Source of the DNA: Conexibacter sp.
GTDB lineage: Bacteria > Actinomycetota > Thermoleophilia > Solirubrobacterales > Solirubrobacteraceae
NCBI GenBank assembly: GCA_025964295.1
Contig: JAOPZD010000608.1
Coordinates: 1-5,222 of the forward strand
Length of the DNA stretch: 5,222 nt
Direction of reading: 5' to 3'
Made by a program: the position numbers and the translations under genes. Positions 1-5,222 of the stretch are shown here, one piece after another; position 1 is the first letter of the stretch; each line of letters opens with the position of its first letter. The notes under the pieces were generated by a model. The model did not search any database and had not been told where the DNA came from. It saw nothing but the letters and a program-made list of their open reading frames with translations.

Positions 1-352
1 CCTGCGGCGTGCCGCCCGAGGCCGCCGAGCTGTCGGAGCCCAGGCCGCCGATCAGCACCCCGACGCCGAGCGCCAGCAGCAGGCAGGCGACGCCCGCGAC
101 CGCCGCGGCGTTCGTGCTCAGGCGCCCGAGCCAGGCGGTCGGCCCGGTGGTCGGGCGCACGGTCGTGGTCTCGATCACCGTCGCCGCGCCCTGGGGGACC
201 TGGCGCGCGAGGATGTCGAGGAACGGCAGCCGCGCCTCGGCGCGGCGCGTCCCGCACTGCAGGCAGTAGCGCTGGTCGGCGGCCAGCGGGGCGCCGCAGG
301 TCCGGCACGGCGCGTTGGGCTCACCCAGCAGCGGGCGGTTCACGGTGCTCAC
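1..352 (-). CDS. Zinc-ribbon, single-pass membrane protein, last visible gene of the pst operon (3' end cut by window edge)
   Basis: I do not recognise a named gene. The visible 117 residues show a Cys4 zinc ribbon (CxxC at C16/C19 and CxxC at C30/C33, with PLAADQRYC between), a linker rich in Thr/Pro/Val (about 52-75), and one hydrophobic helix (about 82-104). A Gly/Ser-rich stretch then begins, which should lie outside the membrane. The zinc ribbon would face the cytoplasm. The GTG start at 352 is supported by a strong AGGAGG six bases upstream. That start overlaps the lipoprotein stop by four bases (GTGA), so coupled translation from the pst transcript is expected. A second in-frame GTG at 343 lies too far from the ribosome site. 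The ribbon closely resembles that of the divergent gene at 4974. Zinc ribbons of this kind are usually structural or protein-binding modules; no enzyme function can be claimed. The extracytoplasmic C-terminal part is outside the window. Confidence 0.85.
   Translation of the reverse strand, partial: MSTVNRPLLGEPNAPCRTCGAPLAADQRYCLQCGTRRAEARLPFLDILARQVPQGAATVIETTTVRPTTGPTAWLGRLSTNAAAVAGVACLLLALGVGVLIGGLGSDSSAASGGTPQ
252..291 (-). repeat. Left arm of long-range inverted repeat (zinc-ribbon coding DNA)
   Basis: The minus-strand sequence of this segment matches 4996-5035 on the plus strand at 39 of 40 bases, including 32 identical bases in a row (260-291 against 4996-5027). Both arms encode the PLAADQRYCL core and second CxxC of the two zinc-ribbon proteins. 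Identity drops sharply on both sides. Confidence 0.9.
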
Positions 353-1110
353 TTCGTCCCTCCTGGGGCGAGGACGGTCGGGGGCGCCGCGCAGCGCAGG
401 GGCGCCTGGCGCGGATCGCCGATGAAGAAGACGGTGAAGCTCGTGGGCTTCCTGGCCGTCGCGGCGGGGTCGAGCTTCTCGACGACCGCGCGGCCCGCGG
501 CGAGCACCTTGCCGCCCGCGCGCGCCACGCACGTCACGACGAGCCGCTTCTGCGCGACGACCGAGTCGTTGCGGATCGTGCCCTTGGCGTAGTTGCCGTC
601 CGCGTCGCGGCCGGCCTTGACGCCGGAGATCGCGATCTTCGGCAGCGCGCCGGCGGCGGGCGTGCCCTTGGCCGCGCCGACCAGGGCCTTCACCTTGCTC
701 GCCCGGCCGGCGACCAGGATCTGGTTGTCGACCCAGTCGAGCTCCTCGCCGGCCGCGAGCACCGGCAGGGAGGTCAGCGACGCGTCGAGGCCCGGCGTGT
801 CGTTGGCGTACAACTTCTTGCCCCTGGTGTCGGACACCGTGATGCCGACCGGGAGCGTCACCTGCGTCGGCCCGGTGTTCCTGAGGCGGACGACCGCGGC
901 GACGCCGTTGGGGTCCTGGACGAGCGCCGACGTCTCGACCTTGACGAAGGCGTTGGCGCGGCCGACGACCAGGCCCTTCTGCGCCGTGACGTCCTTGGTG
1001 GCCAGCCTGGCCTTCGCGGCGCTCTTCTCGGGCGTGGTCTCGACGCCGAGGCAGCCGCCGAGGACGAGCGGCGCGCCGGCGAGCAGGATGGTGGCCCTGC
1101 GCGCGATCAC
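349..1110 (-). CDS. Predicted lipoprotein with two Ig-like/FxLyD-type repeats, encoded in the pst operon
   Basis: Uncharacterised 253-residue secreted protein. The N-terminus has a short basic n-region (IARR), a hydrophobic core and a lipobox LGG-C with the modified cysteine at C20, so a membrane-anchored lipoprotein is predicted. After a charged linker (about 24-45) two beta-rich segments follow. The first (about 55-145) contains the VVRLRNTGP and [12 protein letters not shown] turns. The second (about 156-245) contains GTIRNDS, LVVTC and [10 protein letters not shown], which resembles the FxLyD fold of actinobacterial and firmicute surface proteins. C194 and C240 could form a disulfide. The start is GTG at 1110, which overlaps the pstB stop by four bases (GTGA) and places the signal peptide directly at the start; no strong Shine-Dalgarno is seen, so coupling to pstB is likely. 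Family assignment of the repeats is inference by eye. The function is unknown; the context suggests a role linked to phosphate uptake or starvation at the cell surface. Confidence 0.85.
   Translation of the reverse strand: MIARRATILLAGAPLVLGGCLGVETTPEKSAAKARLATKDVTAQKGLVVGRANAFVKVETSALVQDPNGVAAVVRLRNTGPTQVTLPVGITVSDTRGKKLYANDTPGLDASLTSLPVLAAGEELDWVDNQILVAGRASKVKALVGAAKGTPAAGALPKIAISGVKAGRDADGNYAKGTIRNDSVVAQKRLVVTCVARAGGKVLAAGRAVVEKLDPAATARKPTSFTVFFIGDPRQAPLRCAAPPTVLAPGGTK
359..364 (-). promoter_or_regulatory. Shine-Dalgarno site of the downstream zinc-ribbon gene
   Basis: A perfect AGGAGG on the minus strand lies six bases before the GTG at 352. It sits inside the last codons of the lipoprotein gene. 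It fixes the start at 352 rather than the in-frame GTG at 343, and it is the strongest ribosome site in the operon. This suggests the last visible gene is also translated by independent initiation. Confidence 0.85.
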
Positions 1111-1991
1111 CCGAACGCCCCGCGCACGTAGTCGCGCGTGCGCTGCGCCTGCGGCGCGTCGAAGATCTGCTCGGCCGGGCCGTACTCCACCAGGTCGCCC
1201 AGGTACATGAACGCGACCTTGTCCCCCACGCGCCGCGCCTGCTGCATGTTGTGGGTGACGATGACGATCGCCAGGTCGGTGCGCAGCTCGCCGATCAGCT
1301 GCTCGATGACCGCGGTCGAGCGCGGGTCCAGCGCGCTGCACGGCTCGTCCATCAGCAGGACCTCGGGGCGCGTCGCGATCGCGCGGGCGATGCACAGCCG
1401 CTGCTGCTGGCCGCCCGACAGCCGCAGCGCGGGCGCGTCGAGCTTGTCCTTGACCTCGTCCCACAGCCCGGCGCGCTGCAGCGCGTCCTGGACCAGCGGC
1501 GCGACGACCGCGCGGCCCGGGCGCTTGCGCGACTGCTCGCGCAGCGCGTAGGCCACGTTGTCGAAGATCGACATCGGAAACGGGTTGGGCTGCTGGAAGA
1601 CCATCGCCACGCGGCGGCGCAGCGCGGTGACCTCGAGCGCATCGACGTCGTCGCCGTCGAGCAGGATCGTCCCCGCGCGCGAGGCGCCGGGCGTCAGCTC
1701 GGTCAGCCGGTTCAGGGTCCTCAGCAGCGTCGTCTTGCCGCAGCCCGACGGGCCGATCAGCGCGAGCACCTCGCCGAGGCGGATCGACAGCGACACCTGC
1801 TTGACCGCCTCGTTGTCGCCGTAGAACACCGACAACCCGTCCAGCGCCATGCGCTCCGGGCCGGGCGCGCCGTGCGCGTGGCGCGCGACGGAGGCCATCT
1901 GCGCGGCGGTCGGCGCCGGCCCGGCCGGCGCGACCGTGGGCGGCGCGTCGACGACGATCTTGCGGATGGGCGGGGGCTGCTCGGTGATCAT
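1107..1991 (-). CDS. pstB: Phosphate ABC transporter ATP-binding protein PstB
   Basis: Cytoplasmic ATPase that drives phosphate import through PstC/PstA. All ABC motifs are present: Walker A GPSGCGKT (80-87), Q-loop in VFQQPNPFP (131-139), signature LSGGQQQR (191-198), Walker B VLLMDEP (211-217), D-loop SALD (219-222) and H-loop histidine H247. The [11 protein letters not shown] and DEPCSALDP strings are typical of PstB rather than of other importers. The protein is 294 residues, against about 250-260 usual, because of an N-terminal extension of about 45 residues rich in Pro/Ala that precedes the first strand ([11 protein letters not shown] from residue 48). The ATG at 1991 is chosen because it overlaps the pstA stop (ATGA) and has GGGAG seven bases upstream. 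The internal ATG for M48 has only a poorly spaced GGAG. The same frame stays open far upstream into pstC, which is a GC-rich artefact and not a fusion. The stop overlaps the lipoprotein start by four bases. Confidence 0.97.
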   Translation of the reverse strand: MITEQPPPIRKIVVDAPPTVAPAGPAPTAAQMASVARHAHGAPGPERMALDGLSVFYGDNEAVKQVSLSIRLGEVLALIGPSGCGKTTLLRTLNRLTELTPGASRAGTILLDGDDVDALEVTALRRRVAMVFQQPNPFPMSIFDNVAYALREQSRKRPGRAVVAPLVQDALQRAGLWDEVKDKLDAPALRLSGGQQQRLCIARAIATRPEVLLMDEPCSALDPRSTAVIEQLIGELRTDLAIVIVTHNMQQARRVGDKVAFMYLGDLVEYGPAEQIFDAPQAQRTRDYVRGAFG

Positions 1992-2989
1992 CGTCCTGCT
2001 CCCAGTCGACTGCCCTCGAGCCCCGTCTGCGCGCCGCGGCGCGCGATGAGGTCGACGGCGAAGTTCAGCGCCACCACCAGCAGCAGGAGGACGAACGCGG
2101 CGGCGTAGGCCTTCTCCGACGCGTTGCCCTCGCCGGCGGGCGAGTTGTTGTAGACGTAGCTGGTCAGCGTCGAGCCGGTGCCCTTGAGCACGTCGACGCC
2201 GGGGATCGCGCCCTCCTTCTCGAGGCGCAGCGTCGCGCCGAGGAGGATCACGACGATCGCGGTGTCGCCGGCGATCCGGCCCATCCCGAGGGCCGCGCCG
2301 GTCGAGATGTTCGGCTTGACCGCGGGCAGCAGGACTCGGCGGATCGTCGCGATCCTCGTCTTGCCCAGGCCATAGGACGCCTCGCGCACGTGGCGCGGGA
2401 TCGACTGCAGGCCCTCGCGGGTCGCGCCGAAGACCATCGGCAGCGCGATCAGGGACATCATGGCGCCCGCGGTCAGGAACGAGCGGCCGAAGACCGCGCC
2501 GCCCTCGGCGGTGAACGACATCCAGCCGAACAGGCCGTGCTGGAAGAGCGCCAGGCCGAAGATCGCCAGGACGATGTCCGGCGTGCCGGCGACGACCTCG
2601 ATGCCGGACTCGACCGCGCGGGCCAGCGGCGCCGGCCGGCCGTACTCGACGACCCAGACCGCGGCGGCGACGGCGATCGGCGTCGCGATCCCGATGCCGA
2701 TGACCGTCAGCAGGATCGTCCCGAGGATCGGGTCCAGGAAGCCGCCGGACCTCGACTGGTCGACCTCGCCGGACGGATGCGACCACAGCAGGCTCGGCTT
2801 GAGGTACTGGATGCCCTTGACCGCCATGTAGCCGACGATCAGCGCGGCGATCAGGCAGAGCGCCAGGCCCGAGGCCCAGCACATCGCGAAGGCGATGCGG
2901 TCGCCCCAGCGCCAGGTCGCGATCGACTCCGGCCGCGGGCGCTTGCGGGGGCGCGGCGGCGTGGCGCGCGGCGGCGTGGCGACGGCCAT
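1988..2989 (-). CDS. pstA: Phosphate ABC transporter permease PstA
   Basis: Second membrane subunit of the Pst importer. The 333 residues start with a cytoplasmic tail rich in Pro and Arg (1-30) that includes a tandem ATPPR repeat. About six membrane helices follow (roughly 34-57, 86-114, 135-152, 170-190, 229-252 and 294-315). The ABC-coupling EAA-type loop lies at about 191-222 (REGLQSIP then [11 protein letters not shown]), where PstB would dock. [11 protein letters not shown] (135-145) and the GRIAGDTA stretch (237-244) are typical of PstA. It is longer than E. coli PstA (about 296) mainly because of the N-terminal tail. The ATG at 2989 follows the pstC TAG stop with no gap; no good Shine-Dalgarno is seen, so reinitiation or coupling is likely. 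Its stop overlaps the pstB start (ATGA). The long periplasm-side loop near the C-terminus (about 255-290) is ordinary for the family. Confidence 0.96.
   Translation of the reverse strand: MAVATPPRATPPRPRKRPRPESIATWRWGDRIAFAMCWASGLALCLIAALIVGYMAVKGIQYLKPSLLWSHPSGEVDQSRSGGFLDPILGTILLTVIGIGIATPIAVAAAVWVVEYGRPAPLARAVESGIEVVAGTPDIVLAIFGLALFQHGLFGWMSFTAEGGAVFGRSFLTAGAMMSLIALPMVFGATREGLQSIPRHVREASYGLGKTRIATIRRVLLPAVKPNISTGAALGMGRIAGDTAIVVILLGATLRLEKEGAIPGVDVLKGTGSTLTSYVYNNSPAGEGNASEKAYAAAFVLLLLVVALNFAVDLIARRGAQTGLEGSRLGAGR
1999..2003 (-). promoter_or_regulatory. Shine-Dalgarno site of pstB
   Basis: GGGAG on the minus strand lies seven bases before the ATG at 1991, within the last codons of pstA. 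It supports the upstream pstB start and hence the extended N-terminus, as opposed to a shorter product beginning at residue 48. Confidence 0.6.
2951..2980 (-). repeat. Perfect 15-bp tandem duplication in the pstA 5' end
   Basis: Bases 2951-2965 and 2966-2980 are identical (GCGCGGCGGCGTGGC on the plus strand). The duplication keeps the pstA frame and encodes ATPPR twice in the cytoplasmic N-terminal tail. Unit number could vary between strains by replication slippage without breaking the gene. Confidence 0.9.
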
Positions 2990-3976
2990 CTAGATCCGGG
3001 CTCCGTACTTCTTCATCGGCTGCTTGGCCAGGAAGCCGGCCAAGGACAACAACAAGCTCGAGAACAGCAGCAGCAAGGCGAACGCGTACACCGTCGAGCG
3101 CACGGCCGGCGCCTGCAGCGACTCGGAGTCCTCGACGATCGTCGAGGCCAGCGGGCGCAGCGGCTCGAGCAGGAACAGGCGCGGGCCGTCGAACGGGTTG
3201 GGCGAGAAGCCGACCGAGCCCGACACCATCGACAACATGATGGCCTCGCCCAGCGCGCGGGCGCAGGCCAGGACGGCGGCGGCGATGATCGCCGGGCGCG
3301 CCGCGCGGACCGAGACCGTCCACATCGCGCGCCAGCGGTTGACGCCGAGGGCGACTGCGCCCTCCTTCCACCCGCGCGGGACGGCGTAGAGCGCGTCGAC
3401 GCAGATGGCGATCATGATCGGCACGATCATCACGGTGAGGATCACGACGGCGACGCCGAGGCTCGCGCCGGTCAGCTGCACCACGAACTCCACCGACCCC
3501 TTGTCCTTTTGGGAGATGATGTGGTTGCCCACGAACGGGACGAGCACGAGGATCCCGATCAGCCCGTAGATGACCGACGGCACCGCCGCCAGCAGCCGGA
3601 CGACGGGGACGATGATCGCGCGCAGCCGGTCGGGGGCGAACTCGACGATGAAGATCGAGGCCAGGATCGCGAAGACCAGGCCGAAGACGACGGCCAGGCC
3701 GGTCGTCAGGATCGTGCCCCACACCAGCGGCCAGGCGCGCAGGTGGTAGTCGCCCGCGGGCGCGTTGGCGCCGGCGTTGACCATCTTGCCGATCTGCACG
3801 TCGACGTTGCCGCCGGGCCCGAGCCAGCTCAGGCCGTTGTGCTGGAAGGTCGGCCACGCCTCGTTGGCGACGAACACGATCATGAGGACGATGACCAGCA
3901 GCACGGCGCACGCCAGCGCGCCGAGCGTGAGCTCGGCGCGCCGGTCCGACCACGGCTGTCGCAGCCGCGCGAGCAT
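2990..3976 (-). CDS. pstC: Phosphate ABC transporter permease PstC
   Basis: First membrane subunit of the Pst importer, 328 residues, close to the usual family length (E. coli about 319). About six helices are visible (roughly 17-37, 86-112, 124-150, 172-192, 228-252 and 296-316). The large outward loop after the first helix (38-85) is characteristic of Pst[16 protein letters not shown] (127-141) and the ABC-coupling loop [18 protein letters not shown] (194-211) are strong family marks, followed by ARALGEA (239-245). The ATG at 3976 shares one base with the pstS TAA stop (TAATG), a classic termination-reinitiation arrangement; no clear Shine-Dalgarno precedes it. The stop abuts the pstA start. 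With PstA it forms the phosphate translocation channel through the cytoplasmic membrane. Confidence 0.96.
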   Translation of the reverse strand: MLARLRQPWSDRRAELTLGALACAVLLVIVLMIVFVANEAWPTFQHNGLSWLGPGGNVDVQIGKMVNAGANAPAGDYHLRAWPLVWGTILTTGLAVVFGLVFAILASIFIVEFAPDRLRAIIVPVVRLLAAVPSVIYGLIGILVLVPFVGNHIISQKDKGSVEFVVQLTGASLGVAVVILTVMIVPIMIAICVDALYAVPRGWKEGAVALGVNRWRAMWTVSVRAARPAIIAAAVLACARALGEAIMLSMVSGSVGFSPNPFDGPRLFLLEPLRPLASTIVEDSESLQAPAVRSTVYAFALLLLFSSLLLSLAGFLAKQPMKKYGARI

Positions 3977-4791
3977 TACTTGTGCGGCACCCAGTGCTTG
4001 CCGACGATCGCCTGGGCCTTGGCGTTGTTCTGCACCCAGGAGATGAAGGCCGAGACGACGCCGGTGGCGCGCCCGCGGGTGACCATCCAGAAGTTGCGCA
4101 CGCCGCCGTACTCGCCGGACTTGGCGTTGCGCAGGTTGCAGGCGACGCCGTTGTAGCCGGCGACGTTCGTGCCGCCGACGAAGTCGAGCGAGACGTAGCC
4201 GATGGCGTTCGGGTCGGACTGCACGGCCTGCTGGACGAGGCCGTTGGAGGCCTTCGCGGCGATCGACGAGGTCACGGTCTTGGACCCCATGAAGATCTTC
4301 TGGAAGGCGTCCTGCGTGCCGGAGGCGGCGGTCCGGCCGACGATGTCGATCGTGCCGGTCGCCGTGGCGCCGGGGACCTGGCCCCAGTCGCGGATGCTGC
4401 CCGAGAAGATCCCCTGGATCGTGGCCTGCGAGAGGTTCGCGAGCTGGTTCTTGGGGTTCGTCGCCAGGCAGATCGCGTCACGGGCGATCTTGTTGAAGAA
4501 GATGCCGCCCGGATCCCCGGCCTTCGGGTCGCGGGACGAGTTGCCGATGGTCACGCGGCCGGCGGCCACGTCGGCGATGCCCACGTCCGAGCCGCCCTGG
4601 GCGAGCTTGAACTTCACCTTGCCGGGGTGGGACTTGACATAGGCCTTGGCCAGCAGCGTGGCGAGCGGGGCGACGGAGGTCGAGCCGCTCATCGTGATCA
4701 CGGGCGTGGCCGAGGCCGTGCCGGGGACGACGGCGGCGAAGGCGCCGACCGCTGCCGCGCACACGCCGAGACGGCGGAGGCGGGTCGTCAT
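3976..4791 (-). CDS. pstS: Phosphate-binding protein PstS, secreted, short form
   Basis: Captures inorganic phosphate outside the membrane and delivers it to PstC/PstA. The 271-residue precursor has a Sec-type signal peptide with basic n-region (RLRR), hydrophobic core and cleavage expected after ASA (residue 28). Family motifs follow: SGSTSV (35-40), QGGSD (65-69), GNSSRD (83-88), R153 with SGT (157-159), the last in the same spacing as the phosphate-contacting R135/S139-G140-T141 of E. coli PstS, and GYVSLDF (198-204). C108 and C218 may pair. No lipobox is present: the only early cysteine, C11, lies before a usable hydrophobic core. A non-lipidated PstS is unusual for Gram-positive-type cells. 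The ATG at 4791 is supported by AAGGAG ten bases upstream and by the signal peptide. It is the first gene of the operon, downstream of a PHO-box-like array. Confidence 0.96.
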   Translation of the reverse strand: MTTRLRRLGVCAAAVGAFAAVVPGTASATPVITMSGSTSVAPLATLLAKAYVKSHPGKVKFKLAQGGSDVGIADVAAGRVTIGNSSRDPKAGDPGGIFFNKIARDAICLATNPKNQLANLSQATIQGIFSGSIRDWGQVPGATATGTIDIVGRTAASGTQDAFQKIFMGSKTVTSSIAAKASNGLVQQAVQSDPNAIGYVSLDFVGGTNVAGYNGVACNLRNAKSGEYGGVRNFWMVTRGRATGVVSAFISWVQNNAKAQAIVGKHWVPHK

Positions 4792-4801
4792 GTTGGGGAT
4801 A

Positions 4802-4807
4802 CTCCTT
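4802..4807 (-). promoter_or_regulatory. Shine-Dalgarno site of pstS
   Basis: AAGGAG on the minus strand lies ten bases before the ATG at 4791. The spacing is slightly long but the match is good, and no competing start lies nearby. Confidence 0.75.
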
Positions 4808-4836
4808 CGTCAGGGGAAGATGCGGACGGCAGCCTG

Positions 4837-4870
4837 ACCAGCGCCACGGGGAGCCTTGTGAAGCGCTGGT
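4837..4870. repeat. 8-bp inverted repeat in the pst promoter region
   Basis: ACCAGCGC (4837-4844) is exactly complementary to GCGCTGGT (4863-4870), with an 18-base spacer. One arm lies inside the PHO-box-like array and the other beyond its pstS-proximal end. It could be an operator for a second regulator or, if transcription starts upstream of it, a leader hairpin. It may also be chance in GC-rich DNA. Confidence 0.4.
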
Positions 4871-4896
4871 GCCTTTCCCGTGAACGAGCTGTGAAC
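4853..4896 (-). promoter_or_regulatory. PHO-box-like direct-repeat array upstream of pstS
   Basis: Read on the minus strand, four consecutive 11-base units lie in phase: GTTCACAGCTC (4896-4886), GTTCACGGGAA (4885-4875), the degenerate AGGCACCAGCG (4874-4864), and CTTCACAAGGC (4863-4853). Units 1, 2 and 4 carry GTTCAC or CTTCAC. Eleven-base direct repeats of GTTCACC-like sequence are the established binding sites of PhoP in Streptomyces, including at pstS. The array ends 61 bases before the pstS start and would overlap the -35 area. A weak -10 candidate is CAGGCT (4836-4831). I infer phosphate-starvation activation of the whole operon; PhoP itself is not encoded in this window. Confidence 0.8.
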
Positions 4897-4919
4897 GCGG
4901 GTTTTGGCCGCGATCCGGC

Positions 4920-4941
4920 GGTCACGAGGCGTTCACATCGC
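4920..4941 (+). promoter_or_regulatory. PHO-box-like direct repeat facing the right-hand zinc-ribbon gene
   Basis: Two adjacent 11-base units on the plus strand, GGTCACGAGGC (4920-4930) and GTTCACATCGC (4931-4941), match the G(G/T)TCAC pattern of actinobacterial PhoP sites. They are oriented away from pst, toward the gene starting at 4974 (or 4956), and are separated by 23 bases from the pstS array. No convincing -10 hexamer is visible; GAGACT (4958-4963) is a weak candidate. It could instead extend the pstS regulatory region, but its orientation favours the divergent gene. Confidence 0.65.
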
Positions 4942-4973
4942 GGCGTCGCGGCGCCGTGAGACTCCCGCGGTCG

Positions 4974-5222
4974 ATGGACTGCCGCCCCTGTGGATCCCCG
5001 CTGGCCGCCGACCAGCGCTACTGCCTGGAGTGCGGCGCGCGCAACGGGCCGCCGCGGCTGGACTGGAAGGCGATGGTCGCGGGCGCCGGGGCGCCGGCGG
5101 GTTCGGCCGAGCAAGCTGATGATGTCGGTCCGGGGCTGCCGTCGCCGCGCGTCGCCGCCGCGCTCGTGCTCGGCGTGCTGGCCTTCGGCGTCGTCGCGGG
5201 CCACGCGGCGGGACCGGGCGCC
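4974..5222 (+). CDS. Zinc-ribbon, single-pass membrane protein, divergent from pst (3' end cut by window edge)
   Basis: Unnamed gene with 83 visible residues. A Cys4 zinc ribbon opens the protein at once (C3/C6 and C17/C20, with PLAADQRYC between). A Gly/Ala/Asp-rich linker follows (about 36-58), then a hydrophobic helix (about 60-78) close to the window edge. The layout (cytoplasmic ribbon, linker, membrane helix) matches the gene at 1-352, and the two share the PLAADQRYCL core at protein and DNA level. ATG at 4974 is chosen because it begins just before the first ribbon cysteine, but no Shine-Dalgarno precedes it. The in-frame GTG at 4956 would add six residues (RLPRS region) and also lacks one. 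The gene may be read from a leaderless transcript. A PHO-box-like repeat lies 33 bases upstream. The partner and function are unknown; a role in the phosphate-starvation response is inferred from position only. Confidence 0.8.
   Translation, partial: MDCRPCGSPLAADQRYCLECGARNGPPRLDWKAMVAGAGAPAGSAEQADDVGPGLPSPRVAAALVLGVLAFGVVAGHAAGPGA
4996..5035 (+). repeat. Right arm of long-range inverted repeat (zinc-ribbon coding DNA)
   Basis: Partner of 252-291. The single mismatch is at 5028 (G here, C in the other copy), which changes Gln to Glu. The two arms face each other across the pst operon. Confidence 0.9.

Noticed and set aside
9..269. An 86-codon open frame on the plus strand at the left edge
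   Set aside because: It lies antisense to the left zinc-ribbon gene, which has conserved cysteines, a membrane helix and a strong ribosome site.
341..343. Alternative GTG start of the left zinc-ribbon gene
   Set aside because: It is 15 bases from AGGAGG, against six bases for the GTG at 352, and it loses the four-base overlap with the upstream stop.
1107..3953. A 948-codon open frame on the minus strand in frame with pstB
   Set aside because: Only the pstB part (from 1991) has family motifs and a proper start. The rest is out of frame with pstC and pstA and is dominated by Arg/Gly/Ala/Asp, as expected of stop-poor GC-rich DNA.
2390..4156. A 588-codon open frame on the plus strand antisense to pstA, pstC and pstS
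   Set aside because: The translation is low complexity (Arg, Asp, Gln, Gly, His) with no recognisable domain, and it lies opposite strongly conserved genes.
4759..4761. Cysteine 11 of PstS as a lipobox cysteine (LGVC)
   Set aside because: It comes directly after the basic n-region, leaving no hydrophobic core before it, while a good signal peptidase I site (ASA) follows at residue 28.
3982..4959. A 325-codon open frame on the plus strand opposite pstS and the promoter region
   Set aside because: Composition is typical of an antisense shadow, it has no motif, and it runs through the PHO-box-like repeats.
4788..5204. A 138-codon open frame on the minus strand spanning the intergenic region
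   Set aside because: It overlaps the pstS start, the promoter elements and the conserved zinc-ribbon gene on the other strand; the protein is Arg-rich without a domain.
1..5222. Transcription terminators, tRNA or rRNA genes, CRISPR arrays and insertion sequences
   Set aside because: No hairpin followed by a T run, no tRNA-like or rRNA-like sequence, no regularly spaced repeats and no transposase-like protein were seen on either strand.

Overview
The window carries a complete high-affinity phosphate import operon (pstS-pstC-pstA-pstB) on the minus strand. Two further genes follow it in the same operon, a predicted lipoprotein and a membrane-anchored zinc-ribbon protein that runs off the left edge. 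A divergent gene on the plus strand runs off the right edge and encodes a second zinc-ribbon membrane protein. The very high GC content, the GTG starts, the Ala/Arg/Gly/Pro-rich protein style and the actinobacterial PHO-box-like repeats suggest a high-GC actinobacterium. A Thermoleophilia/Solirubrobacterales-type genome is my best guess, but that is inference from style, not from a marker gene.

Layout from right to left on the minus strand: promoter region (4792-4973), pstS (3976-4791), pstC (2990-3976), pstA (1988-2989), pstB (1107-1991), lipoprotein (349-1110), zinc-ribbon protein (1-352, partial). Every junction is abutting or overlapping: 1 nt, 0 nt, 4 nt, 4 nt and 4 nt. The six genes are therefore almost certainly one transcript with translational coupling. 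No phoU, phoR or phoP lies within the window; the lipoprotein and zinc-ribbon genes sit where phoU is often found.

The 182-base divergent intergenic region holds two sets of 11-nt direct repeats resembling the actinobacterial PhoP-binding PHO box (GTTCAC plus five variable bases). A four-unit array (4853-4896) points at pstS, and a two-unit array (4920-4941) points at the right-hand zinc-ribbon gene. This suggests that both transcription units are induced on phosphate starvation.

How the genes would work together: PstS captures phosphate outside the membrane, PstC and PstA form the channel, and PstB supplies ATP-driven force. The lipoprotein (two beta-rich repeats, the second FxLyD-like) would sit on the outer face. 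The two zinc-ribbon proteins would place a Cys4 zinc site in the cytoplasm, tethered by a single membrane helix. The two zinc-ribbon genes share a 40-nt stretch that matches at 39 positions in inverted orientation. The linkage of these three uncharacterised proteins to Pst under putative PHO boxes is the most novel aspect of the window.
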